Assembly (NCBI RefSeq): GCF_001907295.1
Contig: NZ_MQVR01000002.1
Location: 20,003 to 84,002, forward strand
DNA: 64,000 bases
Source of the DNA: Bowdeniella nasicola
GTDB lineage: Bacteria > Actinomycetota > Actinomycetes > Actinomycetales > Actinomycetaceae
Reading direction: 5' to 3'
Part shown: piece after piece, positions 17,917 through 37,394 of the stretch
Position numbering within the stretch: the stretch's first letter is position 1
Layout of the letters: the number at the start of each line of letters is the position of its first letter
Position numbers and translations under genes: made by a program
Notes under the pieces: model-generated
What the model saw: the letters and a program-made list of their open reading frames with translations, nothing else
What the model was told of the DNA's origin: nothing
Databases searched by the model: none

Positions 17917-18335
17917 TAGCCTTCACCACCCTCACGGCTCACAAAGCGAGTCTTGATCGGCAGCTTGTGCTGCGCGCGGCTCATGGCCTCGCGCGCCAGC
18001 TGCTCAGGAACACCACCGAGCTCGAACATGATGCGGCCCGGCTTGACGTTGGCCACCCACCATTCCGGGGAACCCTTACCGGAACCCATGCGGGTTTCGG
18101 CCGGCTTCTTGGTCAGCGGGCGGTCGGGGAAGATGTTGATCCACACCTTGCCGCCACGCTTGACGTGACGGGTCATCGCAATACGCGCGGCCTCGATCTG
18201 ACGGTTCGTGATGTAACCGCCTTCGAGGGCCTGGATGGCGTAGTCACCGAAGTTGATCTCGGTACCACCCTTGGCCTGGCCACGACGCTTGGGACGGTGC
18301 TGCTTACGGAACTTAGTCCGACGCGGGATGAGCAT
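17916..18335 (-). CDS. rplP: 50S ribosomal protein L16
   Basis: L16 organises the A-site tRNA pocket, 139 aa. [20 protein letters not shown] fixes the start at 18335, 4 bases after the rpsC stop; a longer in-frame extension lies inside rpsC and is not real. The end carries [11 protein letters not shown]. Confidence 0.98.
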   Translation of the reverse strand: MLIPRRTKFRKQHRPKRRGQAKGGTEINFGDYAIQALEGGYITNRQIEAARIAMTRHVKRGGKVWINIFPDRPLTKKPAETRMGSGKGSPEWWVANVKPGRIMFELGGVPEQLAREAMSRAQHKLPIKTRFVSREGGEG

Positions 18336-18339
18336 TGGC

Positions 18340-19158
18340 TCAGGCCTCCGTTCCGGTCTGAGTGCCCGTGGCCTCGCCCGCTTCAGCGGAGGCGGCCTCG
18401 GGGGCTTCGCTGCGACGCGGCGCACCGCGACGGCCAGCACCATCACCGCGGCGACCGCGGCGGCCTTCGCCGCGACGTCCGCCACGCGGGGCCTGGGCCT
18501 GGGCGCGAGCGAGTTCCTTGTCGGTGACATCGCCCTTGTAGATCCAGACCTTCACGCCGATGCGACCGAAGGTGGTACGAGCCTCGAAGAAGCCGTAGTC
18601 AATGTTGGCGCGCAGGGTGTGCAGCGGCACACGGCCTTCGCGGTAGAACTCCGAGCGCGACATTTCCGCACCGCCGAGGCGGCCCGAGCACTGCACGCGG
18701 ATGCCCTTGGCGCCACCACGCTGCGCGGACACAATGCCCTTGCGCATGGCGCGGCGGAAGGACACGCGGGCAGCGAGCTGCTCGGCGATGCCCTGGGCGA
18801 CGAGCTGTGCGTCGGTCTCCGGGTTCTTTACTTCAAGAATGTTCAGCTGGACCTGCTTGCCCGTGAGCTTCTCGAGCTGACCGCGCAGGCGGTCGGCCTC
18901 GGCGCCGCGGCGGCCGATGACGATGCCCGGGCGGGCGGTGTGCAGATCGACACGGACACGATCGCGGGTGCGCTCGATATCCACGCGGGCGATGCCAGCG
19001 CGCTCCAGGTCGGTCGATAGCAGCTTGCGGATCGCGACGTCCTCACGGACGTAGTCGCTGTACCGCTGGCCCTCCTTGCTGGAGTCCGCGAACCACCGCG
19101 AACGGTGATCCGTGGTGATGCCGAGGCGGAACCCGGTCGGGTTAACTTTTTGCCCCAT
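18340..19158 (-). CDS. rpsC: 30S ribosomal protein S3 with Ala/Gly/Arg-rich tail
   Basis: S3 at the mRNA entry tunnel, 272 aa. The start [20 protein letters not shown] and a KH domain ([20 protein letters not shown]) are seen. The last about 60 residues form a low-complexity Gly/Arg then Ala/Glu tail, commonly seen in actinobacteria. Confidence 0.98.
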   Translation of the reverse strand: MGQKVNPTGFRLGITTDHRSRWFADSSKEGQRYSDYVREDVAIRKLLSTDLERAGIARVDIERTRDRVRVDLHTARPGIVIGRRGAEADRLRGQLEKLTGKQVQLNILEVKNPETDAQLVAQGIAEQLAARVSFRRAMRKGIVSAQRGGAKGIRVQCSGRLGGAEMSRSEFYREGRVPLHTLRANIDYGFFEARTTFGRIGVKVWIYKGDVTDKELARAQAQAPRGGRRGEGRRGRRGDGAGRRGAPRRSEAPEAASAEAGEATGTQTGTEA

Positions 19159-19544
19159 TACCGATTCCTCTCTTCGGGCTCACCGACGATGACGGTGATG
19201 TGGCTCGTCCGCTTGTTGATGCGGCCCGCAGCGCCCTTGGCGCGCGGCCGGTACCGCTTCATCGTCGGTCCCTCATCCACATACGCGGCGAGGACCACTA
19301 GGTCATTTTCGTTGAACGCCACGGAGGCCTGATCGGCCTTAACCCGAGCATTCGCTACTGCGCTATCCAGCACCTTGCGCACGGTTTCGGCCGCCGCCTG
19401 GGGTGCGAACCGGAGGATATTGCTAGCCTCCACAACGCCCTTACCGCGAACGACGTCGATGACGCGCCGTGCCTTCATGGGCGTGACGCGCACGTTTCGC
19501 GCCTGCGCCTTGGCTTCCATCGCTTCCTGCCTTACTTGGTTCAT
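19158..19544 (-). CDS. rplV: 50S ribosomal protein L22
   Basis: L22 lines the exit tunnel with its beta-hairpin loop. I take the ATG at 19544 (128 aa) because GAGG lies 5 bases upstream. An ATG at 19520 gives the more common opening [20 protein letters not shown], and a GTG at 19559 is also possible. The hairpin region ends [20 protein letters not shown]. The stop overlaps the rpsC start by one base. Confidence 0.95.
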   Translation of the reverse strand: MNQVRQEAMEAKAQARNVRVTPMKARRVIDVVRGKGVVEASNILRFAPQAAAETVRKVLDSAVANARVKADQASVAFNENDLVVLAAYVDEGPTMKRYRPRAKGAAGRINKRTSHITVIVGEPEERNR

Positions 19545-19564
19545 TTCGACCTCACGCACCCCGC

Positions 19565-19846
19565 CTACCGGCGACGAGCCTTACGGTCGTCCTTGTCGTG
19601 CCCGCGGTAGGTGCGGGTCGGCGCGAACTCTCCGAGCTTATGGCCAACCATCGACTCGGTGACAAAGACCGGAACGTGCTTGCGACCGTCGTGCACCGCG
19701 AAGGTGTGCCCCAGGAAATCCGGGGTAATGACGGATCGACGCGACCAGGTCTTGATGACGTTCTTCTTGCCGGCCTCGTTCATCTGATCGACCTTCTTTT
19801 GCAGATGGTCGTCGACGAAGGGGCCCTTCTTCAAACTGCGCGGCAT
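19565..19846 (-). CDS. rpsS: 30S ribosomal protein S19
   Basis: S19 in the small-subunit head, 93 aa. [20 protein letters not shown] and [20 protein letters not shown] are exact family signatures. It lies 12 bases downstream of rplB. Confidence 0.98.
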   Translation of the reverse strand: MPRSLKKGPFVDDHLQKKVDQMNEAGKKNVIKTWSRRSVITPDFLGHTFAVHDGRKHVPVFVTESMVGHKLGEFAPTRTYRGHDKDDRKARRR

Positions 19847-19858
19847 TTCGTCTCCCTA

Positions 19859-20694
<836 letters not shown>

Positions 20695-20695
<1 letters not shown>

Positions 20696-20994
20696 TAGAT
20701 AGCCACCTCACCGAAGATGTCGATGGTGCCCTCGCGAAGCGAGACGATGGCGCGCTTGGTGTCCTTGCGCTTGCCGCCGGTGCGACGCTGGGTCTTACCC
20801 TTGCGGTTGATGGTATTGACCGATTCGACCTTGACGTCGAAGATCTGCTCAATGGCGTTCTTGATCTCGGTCTTGTTCGAGCGCGGGTCCACGATGAACG
20901 TGTACTTGCCCTCGTCGATCAGGTTGTAGCTCTTTTCAGAGACGACGGGAGCAATGATGATGTCCCGCGGGTTCTTCGTCGGTTCGATGCTCAC
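20695..20994 (-). CDS. rplW: 50S ribosomal protein L23
   Basis: L23 docks trigger factor and SRP at the exit port, 99 aa. The start is a GTG at 20994 overlapping the rplD stop by 4 bases (GTGA); it gives [20 protein letters not shown], the normal opening. The basic loop [20 protein letters not shown] is typical. Confidence 0.97.
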
Positions 20995-21647
20995 TTGCTT
21001 TCCTCCTTCGCGTCCGCGCTGCGGCTGGCAAGGAATGCGTCGAGCGCATCGGAGGTGAACACGACGTCGTCGCGAACGAGCACGTCGTAGGTGTTCAGCT
21101 GGTCCGGCCACACGAGGTGAACGGTCGGCACGTTACGCAGCGAGAGCTGCGCAAGCTGGTCCTCGCGAGTGACGACGACGAGCGCGGTACGGCCGCTGGA
21201 AACGCCCTTGAGGGCGGCCAGCGCCTGCTTGGTCGACGGGGTGTCGCCGTCGACGAACGACGAGATGACGGAGACCCGGCCGTGACGGGCGCGGTCCGAC
21301 AGGGCGCCACGCAGAGCGGCGGCCTTCATCTTCTTCGGGGTGCGCTGCTCGTAGGAGCGCGGCTGCGGGCCATGCACGACGCCGCCACCGGCCCAGTGCG
21401 GGGCGCGGATGGAGCCCTGGCGCGCACGGCCAGTGCCCTTCTGGCGCCACGGCTTGCGGCCGCCGCCGGAGACGGCGCCACGGGTCTTGGTCGCGGCGGT
21501 GCCCTGGCGCTTGGCAGCGAGCTGGGCGACGACGACCTGGTGAATCAGCGGAACATTGAGCTCGACATCGAAGATTTCGGCGGGCAGTTCAGCCTTGCCG
21601 GTCTTCTTGCCGGAAGCGTCGAGAACGTCGACCGTGGTGGCGGTCAT
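20991..21647 (-). CDS. rplD: 50S ribosomal protein L4
   Basis: L4, 218 aa, reaches into the exit tunnel and in some bacteria regulates the S10 operon. The tunnel loop [20 protein letters not shown] followed by [13 protein letters not shown] is intact. Confidence 0.98.
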   Translation of the reverse strand: MTATTVDVLDASGKKTGKAELPAEIFDVELNVPLIHQVVVAQLAAKRQGTAATKTRGAVSGGGRKPWRQKGTGRARQGSIRAPHWAGGGVVHGPQPRSYEQRTPKKMKAAALRGALSDRARHGRVSVISSFVDGDTPSTKQALAALKGVSSGRTALVVVTREDQLAQLSLRNVPTVHLVWPDQLNTYDVLVRDDVVFTSDALDAFLASRSADAKEESK

Positions 21648-21649
21648 GA

Positions 21650-22318
21650 CTAGGCTCCCTTCGCGGCGTTACGGATCACGACCGTGGCGCCCTTAGCACC
21701 GGGAACCGCGCCGGCGACGAGAACGTAACCGTTCTCTGCGTCGATCGCGTGGATCGTGAGGTTCTGAATGGTGGTGCGCTGGTTGCCCGTGCGGCCGGCC
21801 ATGCGCATGCCACGGAACACGCGTCCCGGGGTCGCGCAGCCGCCGATGGAGCCCGGCTTGCGGTGGATCTTGTGGGCGCCATGGGAAGCGGGACCACCGG
21901 CAAAGCCGTGGCGCTTCATGACACCGGCAAAGCCCTTGCCGCGGGAGGTGCCGGTCACGTCGACGACATCGCCGGGGGCGAAGGTGTCGAGGCCGATCTC
22001 CTGGCCAGCGTTGTATTCGTCCGCACTCGAGGTGCGGATTTCGAGCACGGTGCGACGCGGGGTCACACCGGCCTTCGCGAAGTGGCCCTTAAGCGGCTGG
22101 GTCACCTTGCGGGGGTCAATTTCACCGGCAGCGACCTGGATCGCCTGGTAGCCATCGACATCGAGGGTGCGCACCTGAGTAACGACGTTGGTGTCCACCT
22201 TGATGACGGTGACCGGGACGAGGCGAGCCTCGTCGTCCCAGACCTGGGTCATGCCGAGCTTCGAGCCGACAAGTGCCTTGACGGCCTTGCCCGCTTCCTG
22301 CTGGGTAGAAGTAGTCAT
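21650..22318 (-). CDS. rplC: 50S ribosomal protein L3
   Basis: L3, 222 aa, an early assembly protein near the peptidyl-transferase centre. It carries [13 protein letters not shown] near the start and [19 protein letters not shown] in the centre, with the extension loop [16 protein letters not shown]. It lies 11 bases after rpsJ. Confidence 0.98.
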   Translation of the reverse strand: MTTSTQQEAGKAVKALVGSKLGMTQVWDDEARLVPVTVIKVDTNVVTQVRTLDVDGYQAIQVAAGEIDPRKVTQPLKGHFAKAGVTPRRTVLEIRTSSADEYNAGQEIGLDTFAPGDVVDVTGTSRGKGFAGVMKRHGFAGGPASHGAHKIHRKPGSIGGCATPGRVFRGMRMAGRTGNQRTTIQNLTIHAIDAENGYVLVAGAVPGAKGATVVIRNAAKGA

Positions 22319-22329
22319 GTCTAGGTTCC

Positions 22330-22638
22330 TCAGAGCTTGATCTCGATGTTGACGTCCGCCGGCAGGTCGAGACGCATGAGCGAATCGACGGCCTTGGGCG
22401 TCGGGTCGATAATGTCGATCAACCGCTTGTGGGTGCGCATTTCAAAATGCTCGCGGCTGTCCTTGTACTTGTGGGGCGACCGAATAACGCAGTACACGTT
22501 CTTTTCAGTCGGCAGCGGCACCGGGCCCACGACCGTCGCACCAGCGCGGGTCACCGTATCGACAATCTCGCGTGCCGAGTTATCGATGACCTCGTGGTCG
22601 TAGGACTTGAGCCGGATGCGGATCTTTTGTCCCGCCAT
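22330..22638 (-). CDS. rpsJ: 30S ribosomal protein S10
   Basis: S10 (NusE), 102 aa, serves the ribosome and transcription antitermination with NusB and Nus[20 protein letters not shown] and [19 protein letters not shown] are exact. It opens the S10 operon after a 470-base leader and intergenic region. Confidence 0.98.
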   Translation of the reverse strand: MAGQKIRIRLKSYDHEVIDNSAREIVDTVTRAGATVVGPVPLPTEKNVYCVIRSPHKYKDSREHFEMRTHKRLIDIIDPTPKAVDSLMRLDLPADVNIEIKL

Positions 22639-23040
22639 GGCGTCGTCTAACCTCTCTCGTACCGCAACTTCACCGACCCCCGCGCTCGGGCGTGTCGCGT
22701 GCGCTTTGAGCGCACCGCACCACGCTCCGGCAGGTTCCGGGTCGTTGGTTACTTTGGTTGGACGGGGGGCGATTTACCACCCGCCCGAAGTCTGCACACT
22801 CGGACCTTGATCCGAGCAACCGTACTAGTCTGCCAGAACTACCCACACTGTGTAAACCCGCATTCGCGTGATTCAGCGTACGTTCTGGCCGGCATCCGTT
22901 GTGGGTGCCAGGCGTTCCGGCCGTTCGAGGTTACCGCAGATTGGCCTACAAGTGAAACCCGCAGCGGCCCTTTCGGAGCGTGAGCCTCCCCACGCCCCCG
23001 CGCTCGGGCGTGCCGCACGCGACCGTCGGGCACAAGCCAA
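22639..23040. promoter_or_regulatory. S10 operon leader and promoter region with an 18-bp direct repeat
   Basis: No gene is seen here. A hairpin with 7-bp arms lies at 22699-22715 (GTGCGCT/AGCGCAC) in the presumed mRNA leader of rpsJ. Minus-strand elements near 22826-22862 (TTTACA, then TAGTAC or CAGACT) could be the promoter but spacing is poor. The 18-mer CCCCCGCGCTCGGGCGTG occurs exactly at 22677-22694 and again at 22995-23012. Confidence 0.4.
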
Positions 23041-23070
23041 GGACCCGATCCCCTTGCGGGGACCGGGTCC
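23041..23070 (-). terminator. Intrinsic hairpin after tuf
   Basis: GGACCCGATCCCC (23041-23053) pairs with GGGGACCGGGTCC (23058-23070) apart from a 2-base internal mismatch, with a TTGC loop. It lies about 40 bases after the tuf stop and ends the str operon; the following minus-strand bases start TTGGCTTG, a weak T-tract. Confidence 0.75.
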
Positions 23071-23111
23071 TTGATGCGATCTAACGAAAGATCAGAAGGT
23101 CACCGAGTGCC

Positions 23112-24320
23112 TTACTTCAGGATCTTGGTCACGCGGCCGGAGCCAACGGTGCGGCCACCCTCGCGGATAGCGAAGCCGAGGCCCTCTTCCATGGCGATCG
23201 GCTGGATGAGCTCGACCGTCATTTCGGTGTTGTCGCCAGGCATAACCATCTCGGTGCCCTCGGGCAGCGTGATGACGCCGGTGACGTCCGTGGTGCGGAA
23301 GTAGAACTGCGGACGGTAGTTCGTGTAGAACGGGTTGTGGCGGCCACCTTCGTCCTTGGACAGGATGTAGACCTGCGCCTCGAACTGGGTGTGCGGGGTG
23401 ATCGAACCGGGCTTGACCACGACCTGGCCACGCTCGACGTCCTCACGGCGGGTGCCGCGCAGGAGCAGACCACAGTTCTCGCCGGCCCACGCTTCGTCCA
23501 TCTGCTTGTGGAACATCTCGATACCGGTGACGGTGGTCTTCTGCGGCTCGCGGATACCGACGATCTCAACTTCGGAGTTGATCGGCAGCTTGCCACGCTC
23601 GACACGGCCGGTCACAACGGTGCCGCGGCCGGTGATGGTGAAGACGTCTTCGATCGGCATGAGGAACGGCTTGTCCATGTCGCGCACGGGCTCCGGAACG
23701 TTCTCGTCCACGGCTTCCATGAGCTTGGCAACGGACTCAACCCACTCGGAGTCACCTTCGAGGGCCTTCAGAGCGGAGACGCGGACGATCGGGGCGTTGT
23801 CGCCGTCGAAGCCCTGCGAGGAGAGCAGCTCGCGGATTTCTTCTTCCATGAGCTCGAGCATGTCCTCGGCGTCGTCGCCGTATTCGGCCATCGCCTGGTC
23901 GGTCTTGTTGAGCGCAACCAGCAAGTAGGGCACGCCCACCTGGCGGGCGAGCAGCACATGCTCGCGGGTCTGCGCCATGATGCCGTCGGTCGCGGCGATC
24001 ACGAGGATCGCGCCGTCCATCTGGGCGGCACCGGTGATCATGTTCTTGATGTAGTCGGCGTGGCCCGGGGCGTCAACGTGCGCGTAGTGGCGCTTATCGG
24101 TCTGGTACTCAACGTGAGAAACGTTGATGGTGATGCCGCGCTGACGCTCTTCCGGAGCGTTGTCGACCTGGTCGAAGGGACGGAACTCGTTGAGATCCGG
24201 GTACTTGTCGGCCAGCACCTTGGTGATGGCGGCGGTCAGCGTCGTCTTACCGTGGTCGACGTGACCGATCGTACCGATGTTGACGTGCGGCTTTGTCCGC
24301 TCGAACTTGGCCTTAGCCAC
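23112..24320 (-). CDS. tuf: Elongation factor Tu
   Basis: GTPase that delivers aminoacyl-tRNA to the ribosome, 402 aa. The G1 loop [10 protein letters not shown] lies near residue 19, DAPGHADY near 80 and ALNKTDQ near 140; domains 2 and 3 follow. The start is a GTG. It is the last gene of rpsL-rpsG-fusA-tuf and has a 118-base gap after fusA that might hold an extra promoter. Confidence 0.99.
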   Translation of the reverse strand: MAKAKFERTKPHVNIGTIGHVDHGKTTLTAAITKVLADKYPDLNEFRPFDQVDNAPEERQRGITINVSHVEYQTDKRHYAHVDAPGHADYIKNMITGAAQMDGAILVIAATDGIMAQTREHVLLARQVGVPYLLVALNKTDQAMAEYGDDAEDMLELMEEEIRELLSSQGFDGDNAPIVRVSALKALEGDSEWVESVAKLMEAVDENVPEPVRDMDKPFLMPIEDVFTITGRGTVVTGRVERGKLPINSEVEIVGIREPQKTTVTGIEMFHKQMDEAWAGENCGLLLRGTRREDVERGQVVVKPGSITPHTQFEAQVYILSKDEGGRHNPFYTNYRPQFYFRTTDVTGVITLPEGTEMVMPGDNTEMTVELIQPIAMEEGLGFAIREGGRTVGSGRVTKILK

Positions 24321-24438
24321 TGGTGTCCTCCTGGGACTCGGGTAGTTGTTCTCTCAGCCTATGGCAGGTTTTCAGTGTACCTGTTGGCGGGGAGAGGTCC
24401 TACTGGTCGGTTGTTTTTCTTCCGGTTGACCGGTGGGA

Positions 24439-26556
<2,118 letters not shown>

Positions 26557-26598
26557 GTGTGGTCTCTCTTCCTAAAGTTCGGACACAAGCCCGCTGGA

Positions 26599-27069
26599 TT
26601 ACCAGCGGTAGTGGGCGAACGCCTTGTTAGCTTCGGCCATGCGGTGCATGTCTTCGCGGCGCTTGACCGCGGCACCCAGGCCGTTGGAGGCGTCCATAAT
26701 TTCGTTCATGAGGCGCTCGGTCATGGTGTTCTCGCGGCGCTGCCGAGAGAATTCCACGAGCCAGCGCATCGCGAGCGTGGTCGCGCGGGAGGCGCGGACC
26801 TCGACGGGCACCTGGTAGGTGGCGCCACCAACGCGGCGGGAGCGGACCTCCAGCTGCGGGCGAATGTTGTCCAGCGCGCGCTTCAGCACGGCGGTGGGCT
26901 CAGAGTCGGTCTTCTCGCGCACACCTTCGAGAGCACCGTAGACGATGCGCTCAGCGGTGGACTTCTTGCCGTCGAGCAGCACGGAGTTCACGAGCTGGGA
27001 AACGACGGGCGAGCCGTAGACCGGGTCGGAAACGAGGGGGCGCTTGGGCGCGGGACCCTTACGAGGCAT
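26599..27069 (-). CDS. rpsG: 30S ribosomal protein S7
   Basis: S7 nucleates the 30S head, 156 aa. [20 protein letters not shown] and [22 protein letters not shown] residues are canonical (here [15 protein letters not shown]). Its ATG overlaps the rpsL stop by one base. Confidence 0.98.
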   Translation of the reverse strand: MPRKGPAPKRPLVSDPVYGSPVVSQLVNSVLLDGKKSTAERIVYGALEGVREKTDSEPTAVLKRALDNIRPQLEVRSRRVGGATYQVPVEVRASRATTLAMRWLVEFSRQRRENTMTERLMNEIMDASNGLGAAVKRREDMHRMAEANKAFAHYRW

Positions 27070-27443
27070 TACTTCTTCTCCTTCTTGGCGCCGTACAGGG
27101 AACGAGCCTGCTGACGATCGCGGACACCCTGGGTATCGAGGGCACCACGGACGATCGTGTAACGAACACCGGGAAGGTCTTTCACACGTCCACCGCGCAC
27201 GAGCACGATGGAGTGTTCCTGCAGGTTGTGGCCAACTCCTGGAATGTACGCGGTGACCTCAATGCCACTGGAAAGACGCACACGAGCAACCTTACGCAGC
27301 GCCGAGTTCGGCTTCTTGGGCGTGGTGGTGTACACACGGGTGCACACCCCACGGCGCTGCGGGCTCCCCTTGAGGGCCGGCGTCTTGGAGGTCCCGGCCT
27401 TGACGCTGCGGCCCTTGCGGACCAGCTGCTGAATCGTGGGCAC
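27069..27443 (-). CDS. rpsL: 30S ribosomal protein S12
   Basis: S12 in the decoding centre, 124 aa from a GTG at 27443 preceded by GGAG. Both streptomycin-resistance hot spots are wild type: Lys in [12 protein letters not shown] and Lys in [12 protein letters not shown]. It starts the str operon 309 bases downstream of rpoC. Confidence 0.98.
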   Translation of the reverse strand: MPTIQQLVRKGRSVKAGTSKTPALKGSPQRRGVCTRVYTTTPKKPNSALRKVARVRLSSGIEVTAYIPGVGHNLQEHSIVLVRGGRVKDLPGVRYTIVRGALDTQGVRDRQQARSLYGAKKEKK

Positions 27444-27699
27444 TACTTCTCCGTCTCGAAGATCTGATAATTGGTCGGTTATTGCCCGCCTTACGGCCGG
27501 CGCGAGTTCGCGATGCGAACCTGGCTCGCGCCGCAGGCCCTACGCATCTCCTAATCGAGAGGTGCTGTCACCCCCGCTGAACGGGGAGCACACACGAGGG
27601 CCCGGCGTGCGGGCACCAGCGACCAGGTTAGCGCGATCGTTAGGCGTGAGTCAAAGGGGCAGCGGGGGCTCAACACGTGGTATCGGCCACCCTGATACG
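27444..27699. promoter_or_regulatory. rpoC-rpsL intergenic region
   Basis: This stretch has no gene I can support. It should hold the str operon promoter, but no convincing -35/-10 pair was found on the minus strand; an AATTAT sequence near 27467-27472 is the only AT-rich hexamer. A minor stem GTATC/GATAC lies at about 27679-27698, next to the rpoC terminator. Confidence 0.3.
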
Positions 27700-27739
27700 G
27701 CACGCGGCCGGTACGAACGGATTCGTACCGGCCACGTGC
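27700..27739 (-). terminator. Intrinsic hairpin after rpoC
   Basis: An 18-bp stem with one G-U type mismatch (27700-27717 with 27722-27739, core GGCCGGTACGAA) and a 4-base loop begins 14 bases after the rpoC stop. It should end the rplJL-rpoBC transcript. No T-run follows. Confidence 0.78.
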
Positions 27740-27752
27740 TAGTGCGGAGCGA

Positions 27753-31634
<3,882 letters not shown>

Positions 31635-31659
31635 GATTTCCTACTTCCTCTGTTTTTTC

Positions 31660-35172
<3,513 letters not shown>

Positions 35173-35395
35173 AGGGCATCCTTCCCTGCGGATCTCATGT
35201 GCACGGTCGCTCAATCGGCCCCTACCTGGTACTGTGCCAACCACATCCTGCGCGCGGAAACGGATGCCGGATCACAGTCCACCTCGGACACGATAAGCGC
35301 AACTCTCTACATTAGGGCCAAATCGACGGCGTGTCCACACCCTTGCGCAATGTCTTTGATCACGTCAGGTATACTCCGCGCTCCTCACATAACGC
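35173..35395. promoter_or_regulatory. rplL-rpoB intergenic region
   Basis: About 220 bases with no gene. It lies between the rplL terminator and rpoB and may contain an rpoB promoter: on the minus strand GTGGAC and TAATGT are 18 bases apart (about 35307-35336). The match is weak. The rplL-rpoB gap commonly holds a processing or attenuation site, not proven here. Confidence 0.3.
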
Positions 35396-35430
35396 AGCTG
35401 CCCGCCCACCGTGATGGTGAGCGGGCAGCT
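35396..35430 (-). terminator. Hairpin after rplL (partial terminator/attenuator)
   Basis: AGCTGCCCGC (35396-35405) pairs with GCGGGCAGCT (35421-35430), and an inner CACC/GGTG pair extends it. It begins about 43 bases past the rplL stop and has no T-run. In bacteria a leaky hairpin at this place sets the ratio of L7/L12 to RNA polymerase; that role is inferred. Confidence 0.65.
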
Positions 35431-35472
35431 GAGTAAAGCTTCTCGCTTCAGCAGGCGATCGCCTGCGAGGAG

Positions 35473-35868
35473 TTACTTGAGGGTGACGGACGCGCCGGCA
35501 GCCTCGAGCTCTTCCTTGGCCTTCTCGGCGTCTTCCTTCTTGGCGCCTTCGAGGACCGGCTTCGGAGCGGAGTCCACGAGGTCCTTGGCTTCCTTCAGGC
35601 CGAGCGAGGTGATGCCGCGGACGGCCTTGATGACTTGGATCTTCTTGTCGCCGACGGAGTCGAGGATGACGTCGAACTCATCCTTCTCTTCGGCGGCAGC
35701 GCCGGCGTCGCCGCCAGCAGCCGGGGCGCCAGCGGCGGGCACAGCGGCAACCGGGGCGGCAGCGGTGACCTCGAAGGTCTCCTCGAACAGCTTGACGAAT
35801 TCGGACAGCTCGATGAGGGACATTTCCTTGAAAGCATCGAGCAGCTCTTCGTTGGTGAGCTTAGCCAT
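35473..35868 (-). CDS. rplL: 50S ribosomal protein L7/L12
   Basis: Stalk protein that recruits translation factors, 131 aa. The N-terminal dimerisation helix [15 protein letters not shown], an Ala/Gly/Pro hinge of about 20 residues and the C-terminal domain with [20 protein letters not shown] are all visible. Confidence 0.98.
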   Translation of the reverse strand: MAKLTNEELLDAFKEMSLIELSEFVKLFEETFEVTAAAPVAAVPAAGAPAAGGDAGAAAEEKDEFDVILDSVGDKKIQVIKAVRGITSLGLKEAKDLVDSAPKPVLEGAKKEDAEKAKEELEAAGASVTLK

Positions 35869-35922
35869 GGGGGCTTTCCTTCCTTAGTTTCTGCTACGCA
35901 AGCAGGGGTTTGGGGTGCCAAC

Positions 35923-36444
35923 TTAAGCGTCGGCTGCCTGCTTCTCGCGCAGGGCATCGACAGTACGAACCGCCTTGGACAGGGGTGCGTTGAAGACGTA
36001 AGCAGCCTGGAACATGGTGGCCTTGAGGACACCAGCCGCCTTGGCAAGCAGAACGTCGCGGGACTCGAGATCGGCGAGCTTGGAAACCTCTTCGGACGAC
36101 AGAACCTTGCCGTCCATGTAGGCGCCCTTGATCACGAGCAGAGGGTTCGCCTTGGCGAATTCGCGCAGCGCCTTGGCCGCATCCGGAACTTCTCCGGTTA
36201 CGAATGCCACCGCGGTCGGGCCATAGAACAGCTCGTCGAGCCCCTCAATGTCCGCTTCCTTGGCAGCAATAGCTGCGAGAGTATTCTTCGCCACGGCGTA
36301 GGTTGCGTGCTCGCGAAGCGAACGGCGCAGCTCCTTGAGCTGCTCCACCGTCAGTCCACGGTACTCAGTCAGCACAACCGCATTGGAGGAGCGGAACATG
36401 TCCACCATCTCAGCTACGGCAGCTGCCTTATCAGGCCTCGCCAT
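35923..36444 (-). CDS. rplJ: 50S ribosomal protein L10
   Basis: L10 anchors the L7/L12 stalk, 173 aa from an ATG at 36444 with the very strong Shine-Dalgarno AAAGGAGG just upstream. [20 protein letters not shown] and [20 protein letters not shown] are typical. It is preceded by an L10 leader and attenuator, so it is likely autoregulated by the L10-L12 complex. Confidence 0.98.
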   Translation of the reverse strand: MARPDKAAAVAEMVDMFRSSNAVVLTEYRGLTVEQLKELRRSLREHATYAVAKNTLAAIAAKEADIEGLDELFYGPTAVAFVTGEVPDAAKALREFAKANPLLVIKGAYMDGKVLSSEEVSKLADLESRDVLLAKAAGVLKATMFQAAYVFNAPLSKAVRTVDALREKQAADA

Positions 36445-36500
36445 GGCCCTCCTTTCGATCGGTGCCGCCGGAGTTCTCCTAGGGAAAACGCGTCGTGGGC

Positions 36501-36535
36501 AAAAATAAAACCCTGCACGCATAGGCGAACAGGGT
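36501..36535 (-). terminator. Attenuator terminator in the rplJ leader
   Basis: On the minus strand ACCCTG and CAGGGT (36510-36515 with 36530-36535) form a stem followed by TTTTATTTTT, a clear intrinsic terminator lying between the L10 leader and the rplJ ribosome site. A palindrome CAGAAAA/TTTTCTG just upstream (36538-36553) could serve as an alternative structure. Confidence 0.75.
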
Positions 36536-36561
36536 GGCAGAAAAACTTTTCTGACAAACAT

Positions 36562-36622
36562 TCACCTACGCGGGCTCCATATGGACTTCGCTTCCCCGAG
36601 GGGAAGACCGGCGGTCTTCGGC
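36562..36622 (-). ncRNA. Ribosomal protein L10 leader (autoregulatory mRNA element)
   Basis: The minus strand contains GAAGACCGCCGG, an internal CCTCGGGG hairpin, and GAGCCCGCGTAGGTGA, matching the conserved L10-leader pattern (AGACCGCAGG ... GAGCCTGCGCAGGTGA in streptomycetes) that binds the L10-L12 complex. It lies directly downstream of a good promoter and upstream of an attenuator and rplJ. Confidence 0.72.
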
Positions 36623-36629
36623 ATCGATA

Positions 36630-36659
36630 ACTCTAACGCAGGGAGCGCCCGCGCGTAAA
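36630..36659 (-). promoter_or_regulatory. Promoter of the rplJ-rplL-rpoB-rpoC operon
   Basis: TTTACG (36654-36659) and TAGAGT (36630-36635) on the minus strand are 18 bases apart; transcription would begin near 36622, right at the L10 leader. It starts only 37 bases past the nanE stop. Confidence 0.65.
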
Positions 36660-36695
36660 GCACGAGCGCGCCGAAGCTGCGTGAGGTCTGCCACC

Positions 36696-37394
36696 CTAGC
36701 GGGGCAGTGCGTCGGTGAACCAGGACGTGATCGTCGTCGGGTGCGTGATCGCGGTGCCGACGCAGGCAGCGTGGGCGCCGAGTTCAAAGACTTGCGCGAC
36801 GTGATCGGGCGTGTGCAGGCGCCCCTCGACGACGACTGGCGCGGAGACGGCGGCGACGACGTCGCGGATGAAGTCGAGGTCGGGGCCCGTCGTCTTGTCG
36901 CGCGCGTGCTCATAGCCGGGCGTGTAGCCGGCGAGTGTCGTGCCGATGATGTCGGCGCCGGCTTCGTCGGCGGCCTTCGCGTCGGCGAGCGATGCGCAGT
37001 CGGCCATGATGGCAACGCCCGGGAACTCATCGTGGATCGCGACGAGCGCATCGGCGAAGGACTCCCCTTCGCCGCGTTCGCGCAGGGTCGCGTCGATCGC
37101 GATGACGTTCGCGCCGGCGTAGGCGCAGGCGCGGGCGTGGGCGATGGACGGCGTGATGTAGACGCCCTCGTGCCCGTACTTGATGAGGCCGACGACGGGG
37201 ACCTCGACGGCCTGGCGGACGGCGGCGATGTCGGTGACGCCCTGGACGCGGACGGCGGCCGCTCCCCCGGCGACGACGGCCTGCGCCATCGCGGCGGTGA
37301 TCTCGGCGCGCCGCAGCGGCTCGCCCGGGTAGGCCTGGCAGGAGACGATGAGGCGGTTCTTCAGCCCGGCGACGATGTCGTGGCGGCTAATCAT
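36696..37394 (-). CDS. nanE: N-acetylmannosamine-6-phosphate 2-epimerase NanE
   Basis: Converts ManNAc-6-P to GlcNAc-6-P in sialic acid breakdown. The protein is 232 aa, a TIM barrel. Signatures are VRVQGVTDIAAVR, VVGLIKYG with the catalytic Lys, VYITPS and VVVEGRLHTPDHV. I use the ATG at 37394, which overlaps the end of nanK by 8 bases. It is the last gene of the sialic acid operon and no terminator separates it from the rplJ promoter. Confidence 0.93.
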   Translation of the reverse strand: MISRHDIVAGLKNRLIVSCQAYPGEPLRRAEITAAMAQAVVAGGAAAVRVQGVTDIAAVRQAVEVPVVGLIKYGHEGVYITPSIAHARACAYAGANVIAIDATLRERGEGESFADALVAIHDEFPGVAIMADCASLADAKAADEAGADIIGTTLAGYTPGYEHARDKTTGPDLDFIRDVVAAVSAPVVVEGRLHTPDHVAQVFELGAHAACVGTAITHPTTITSWFTDALPR

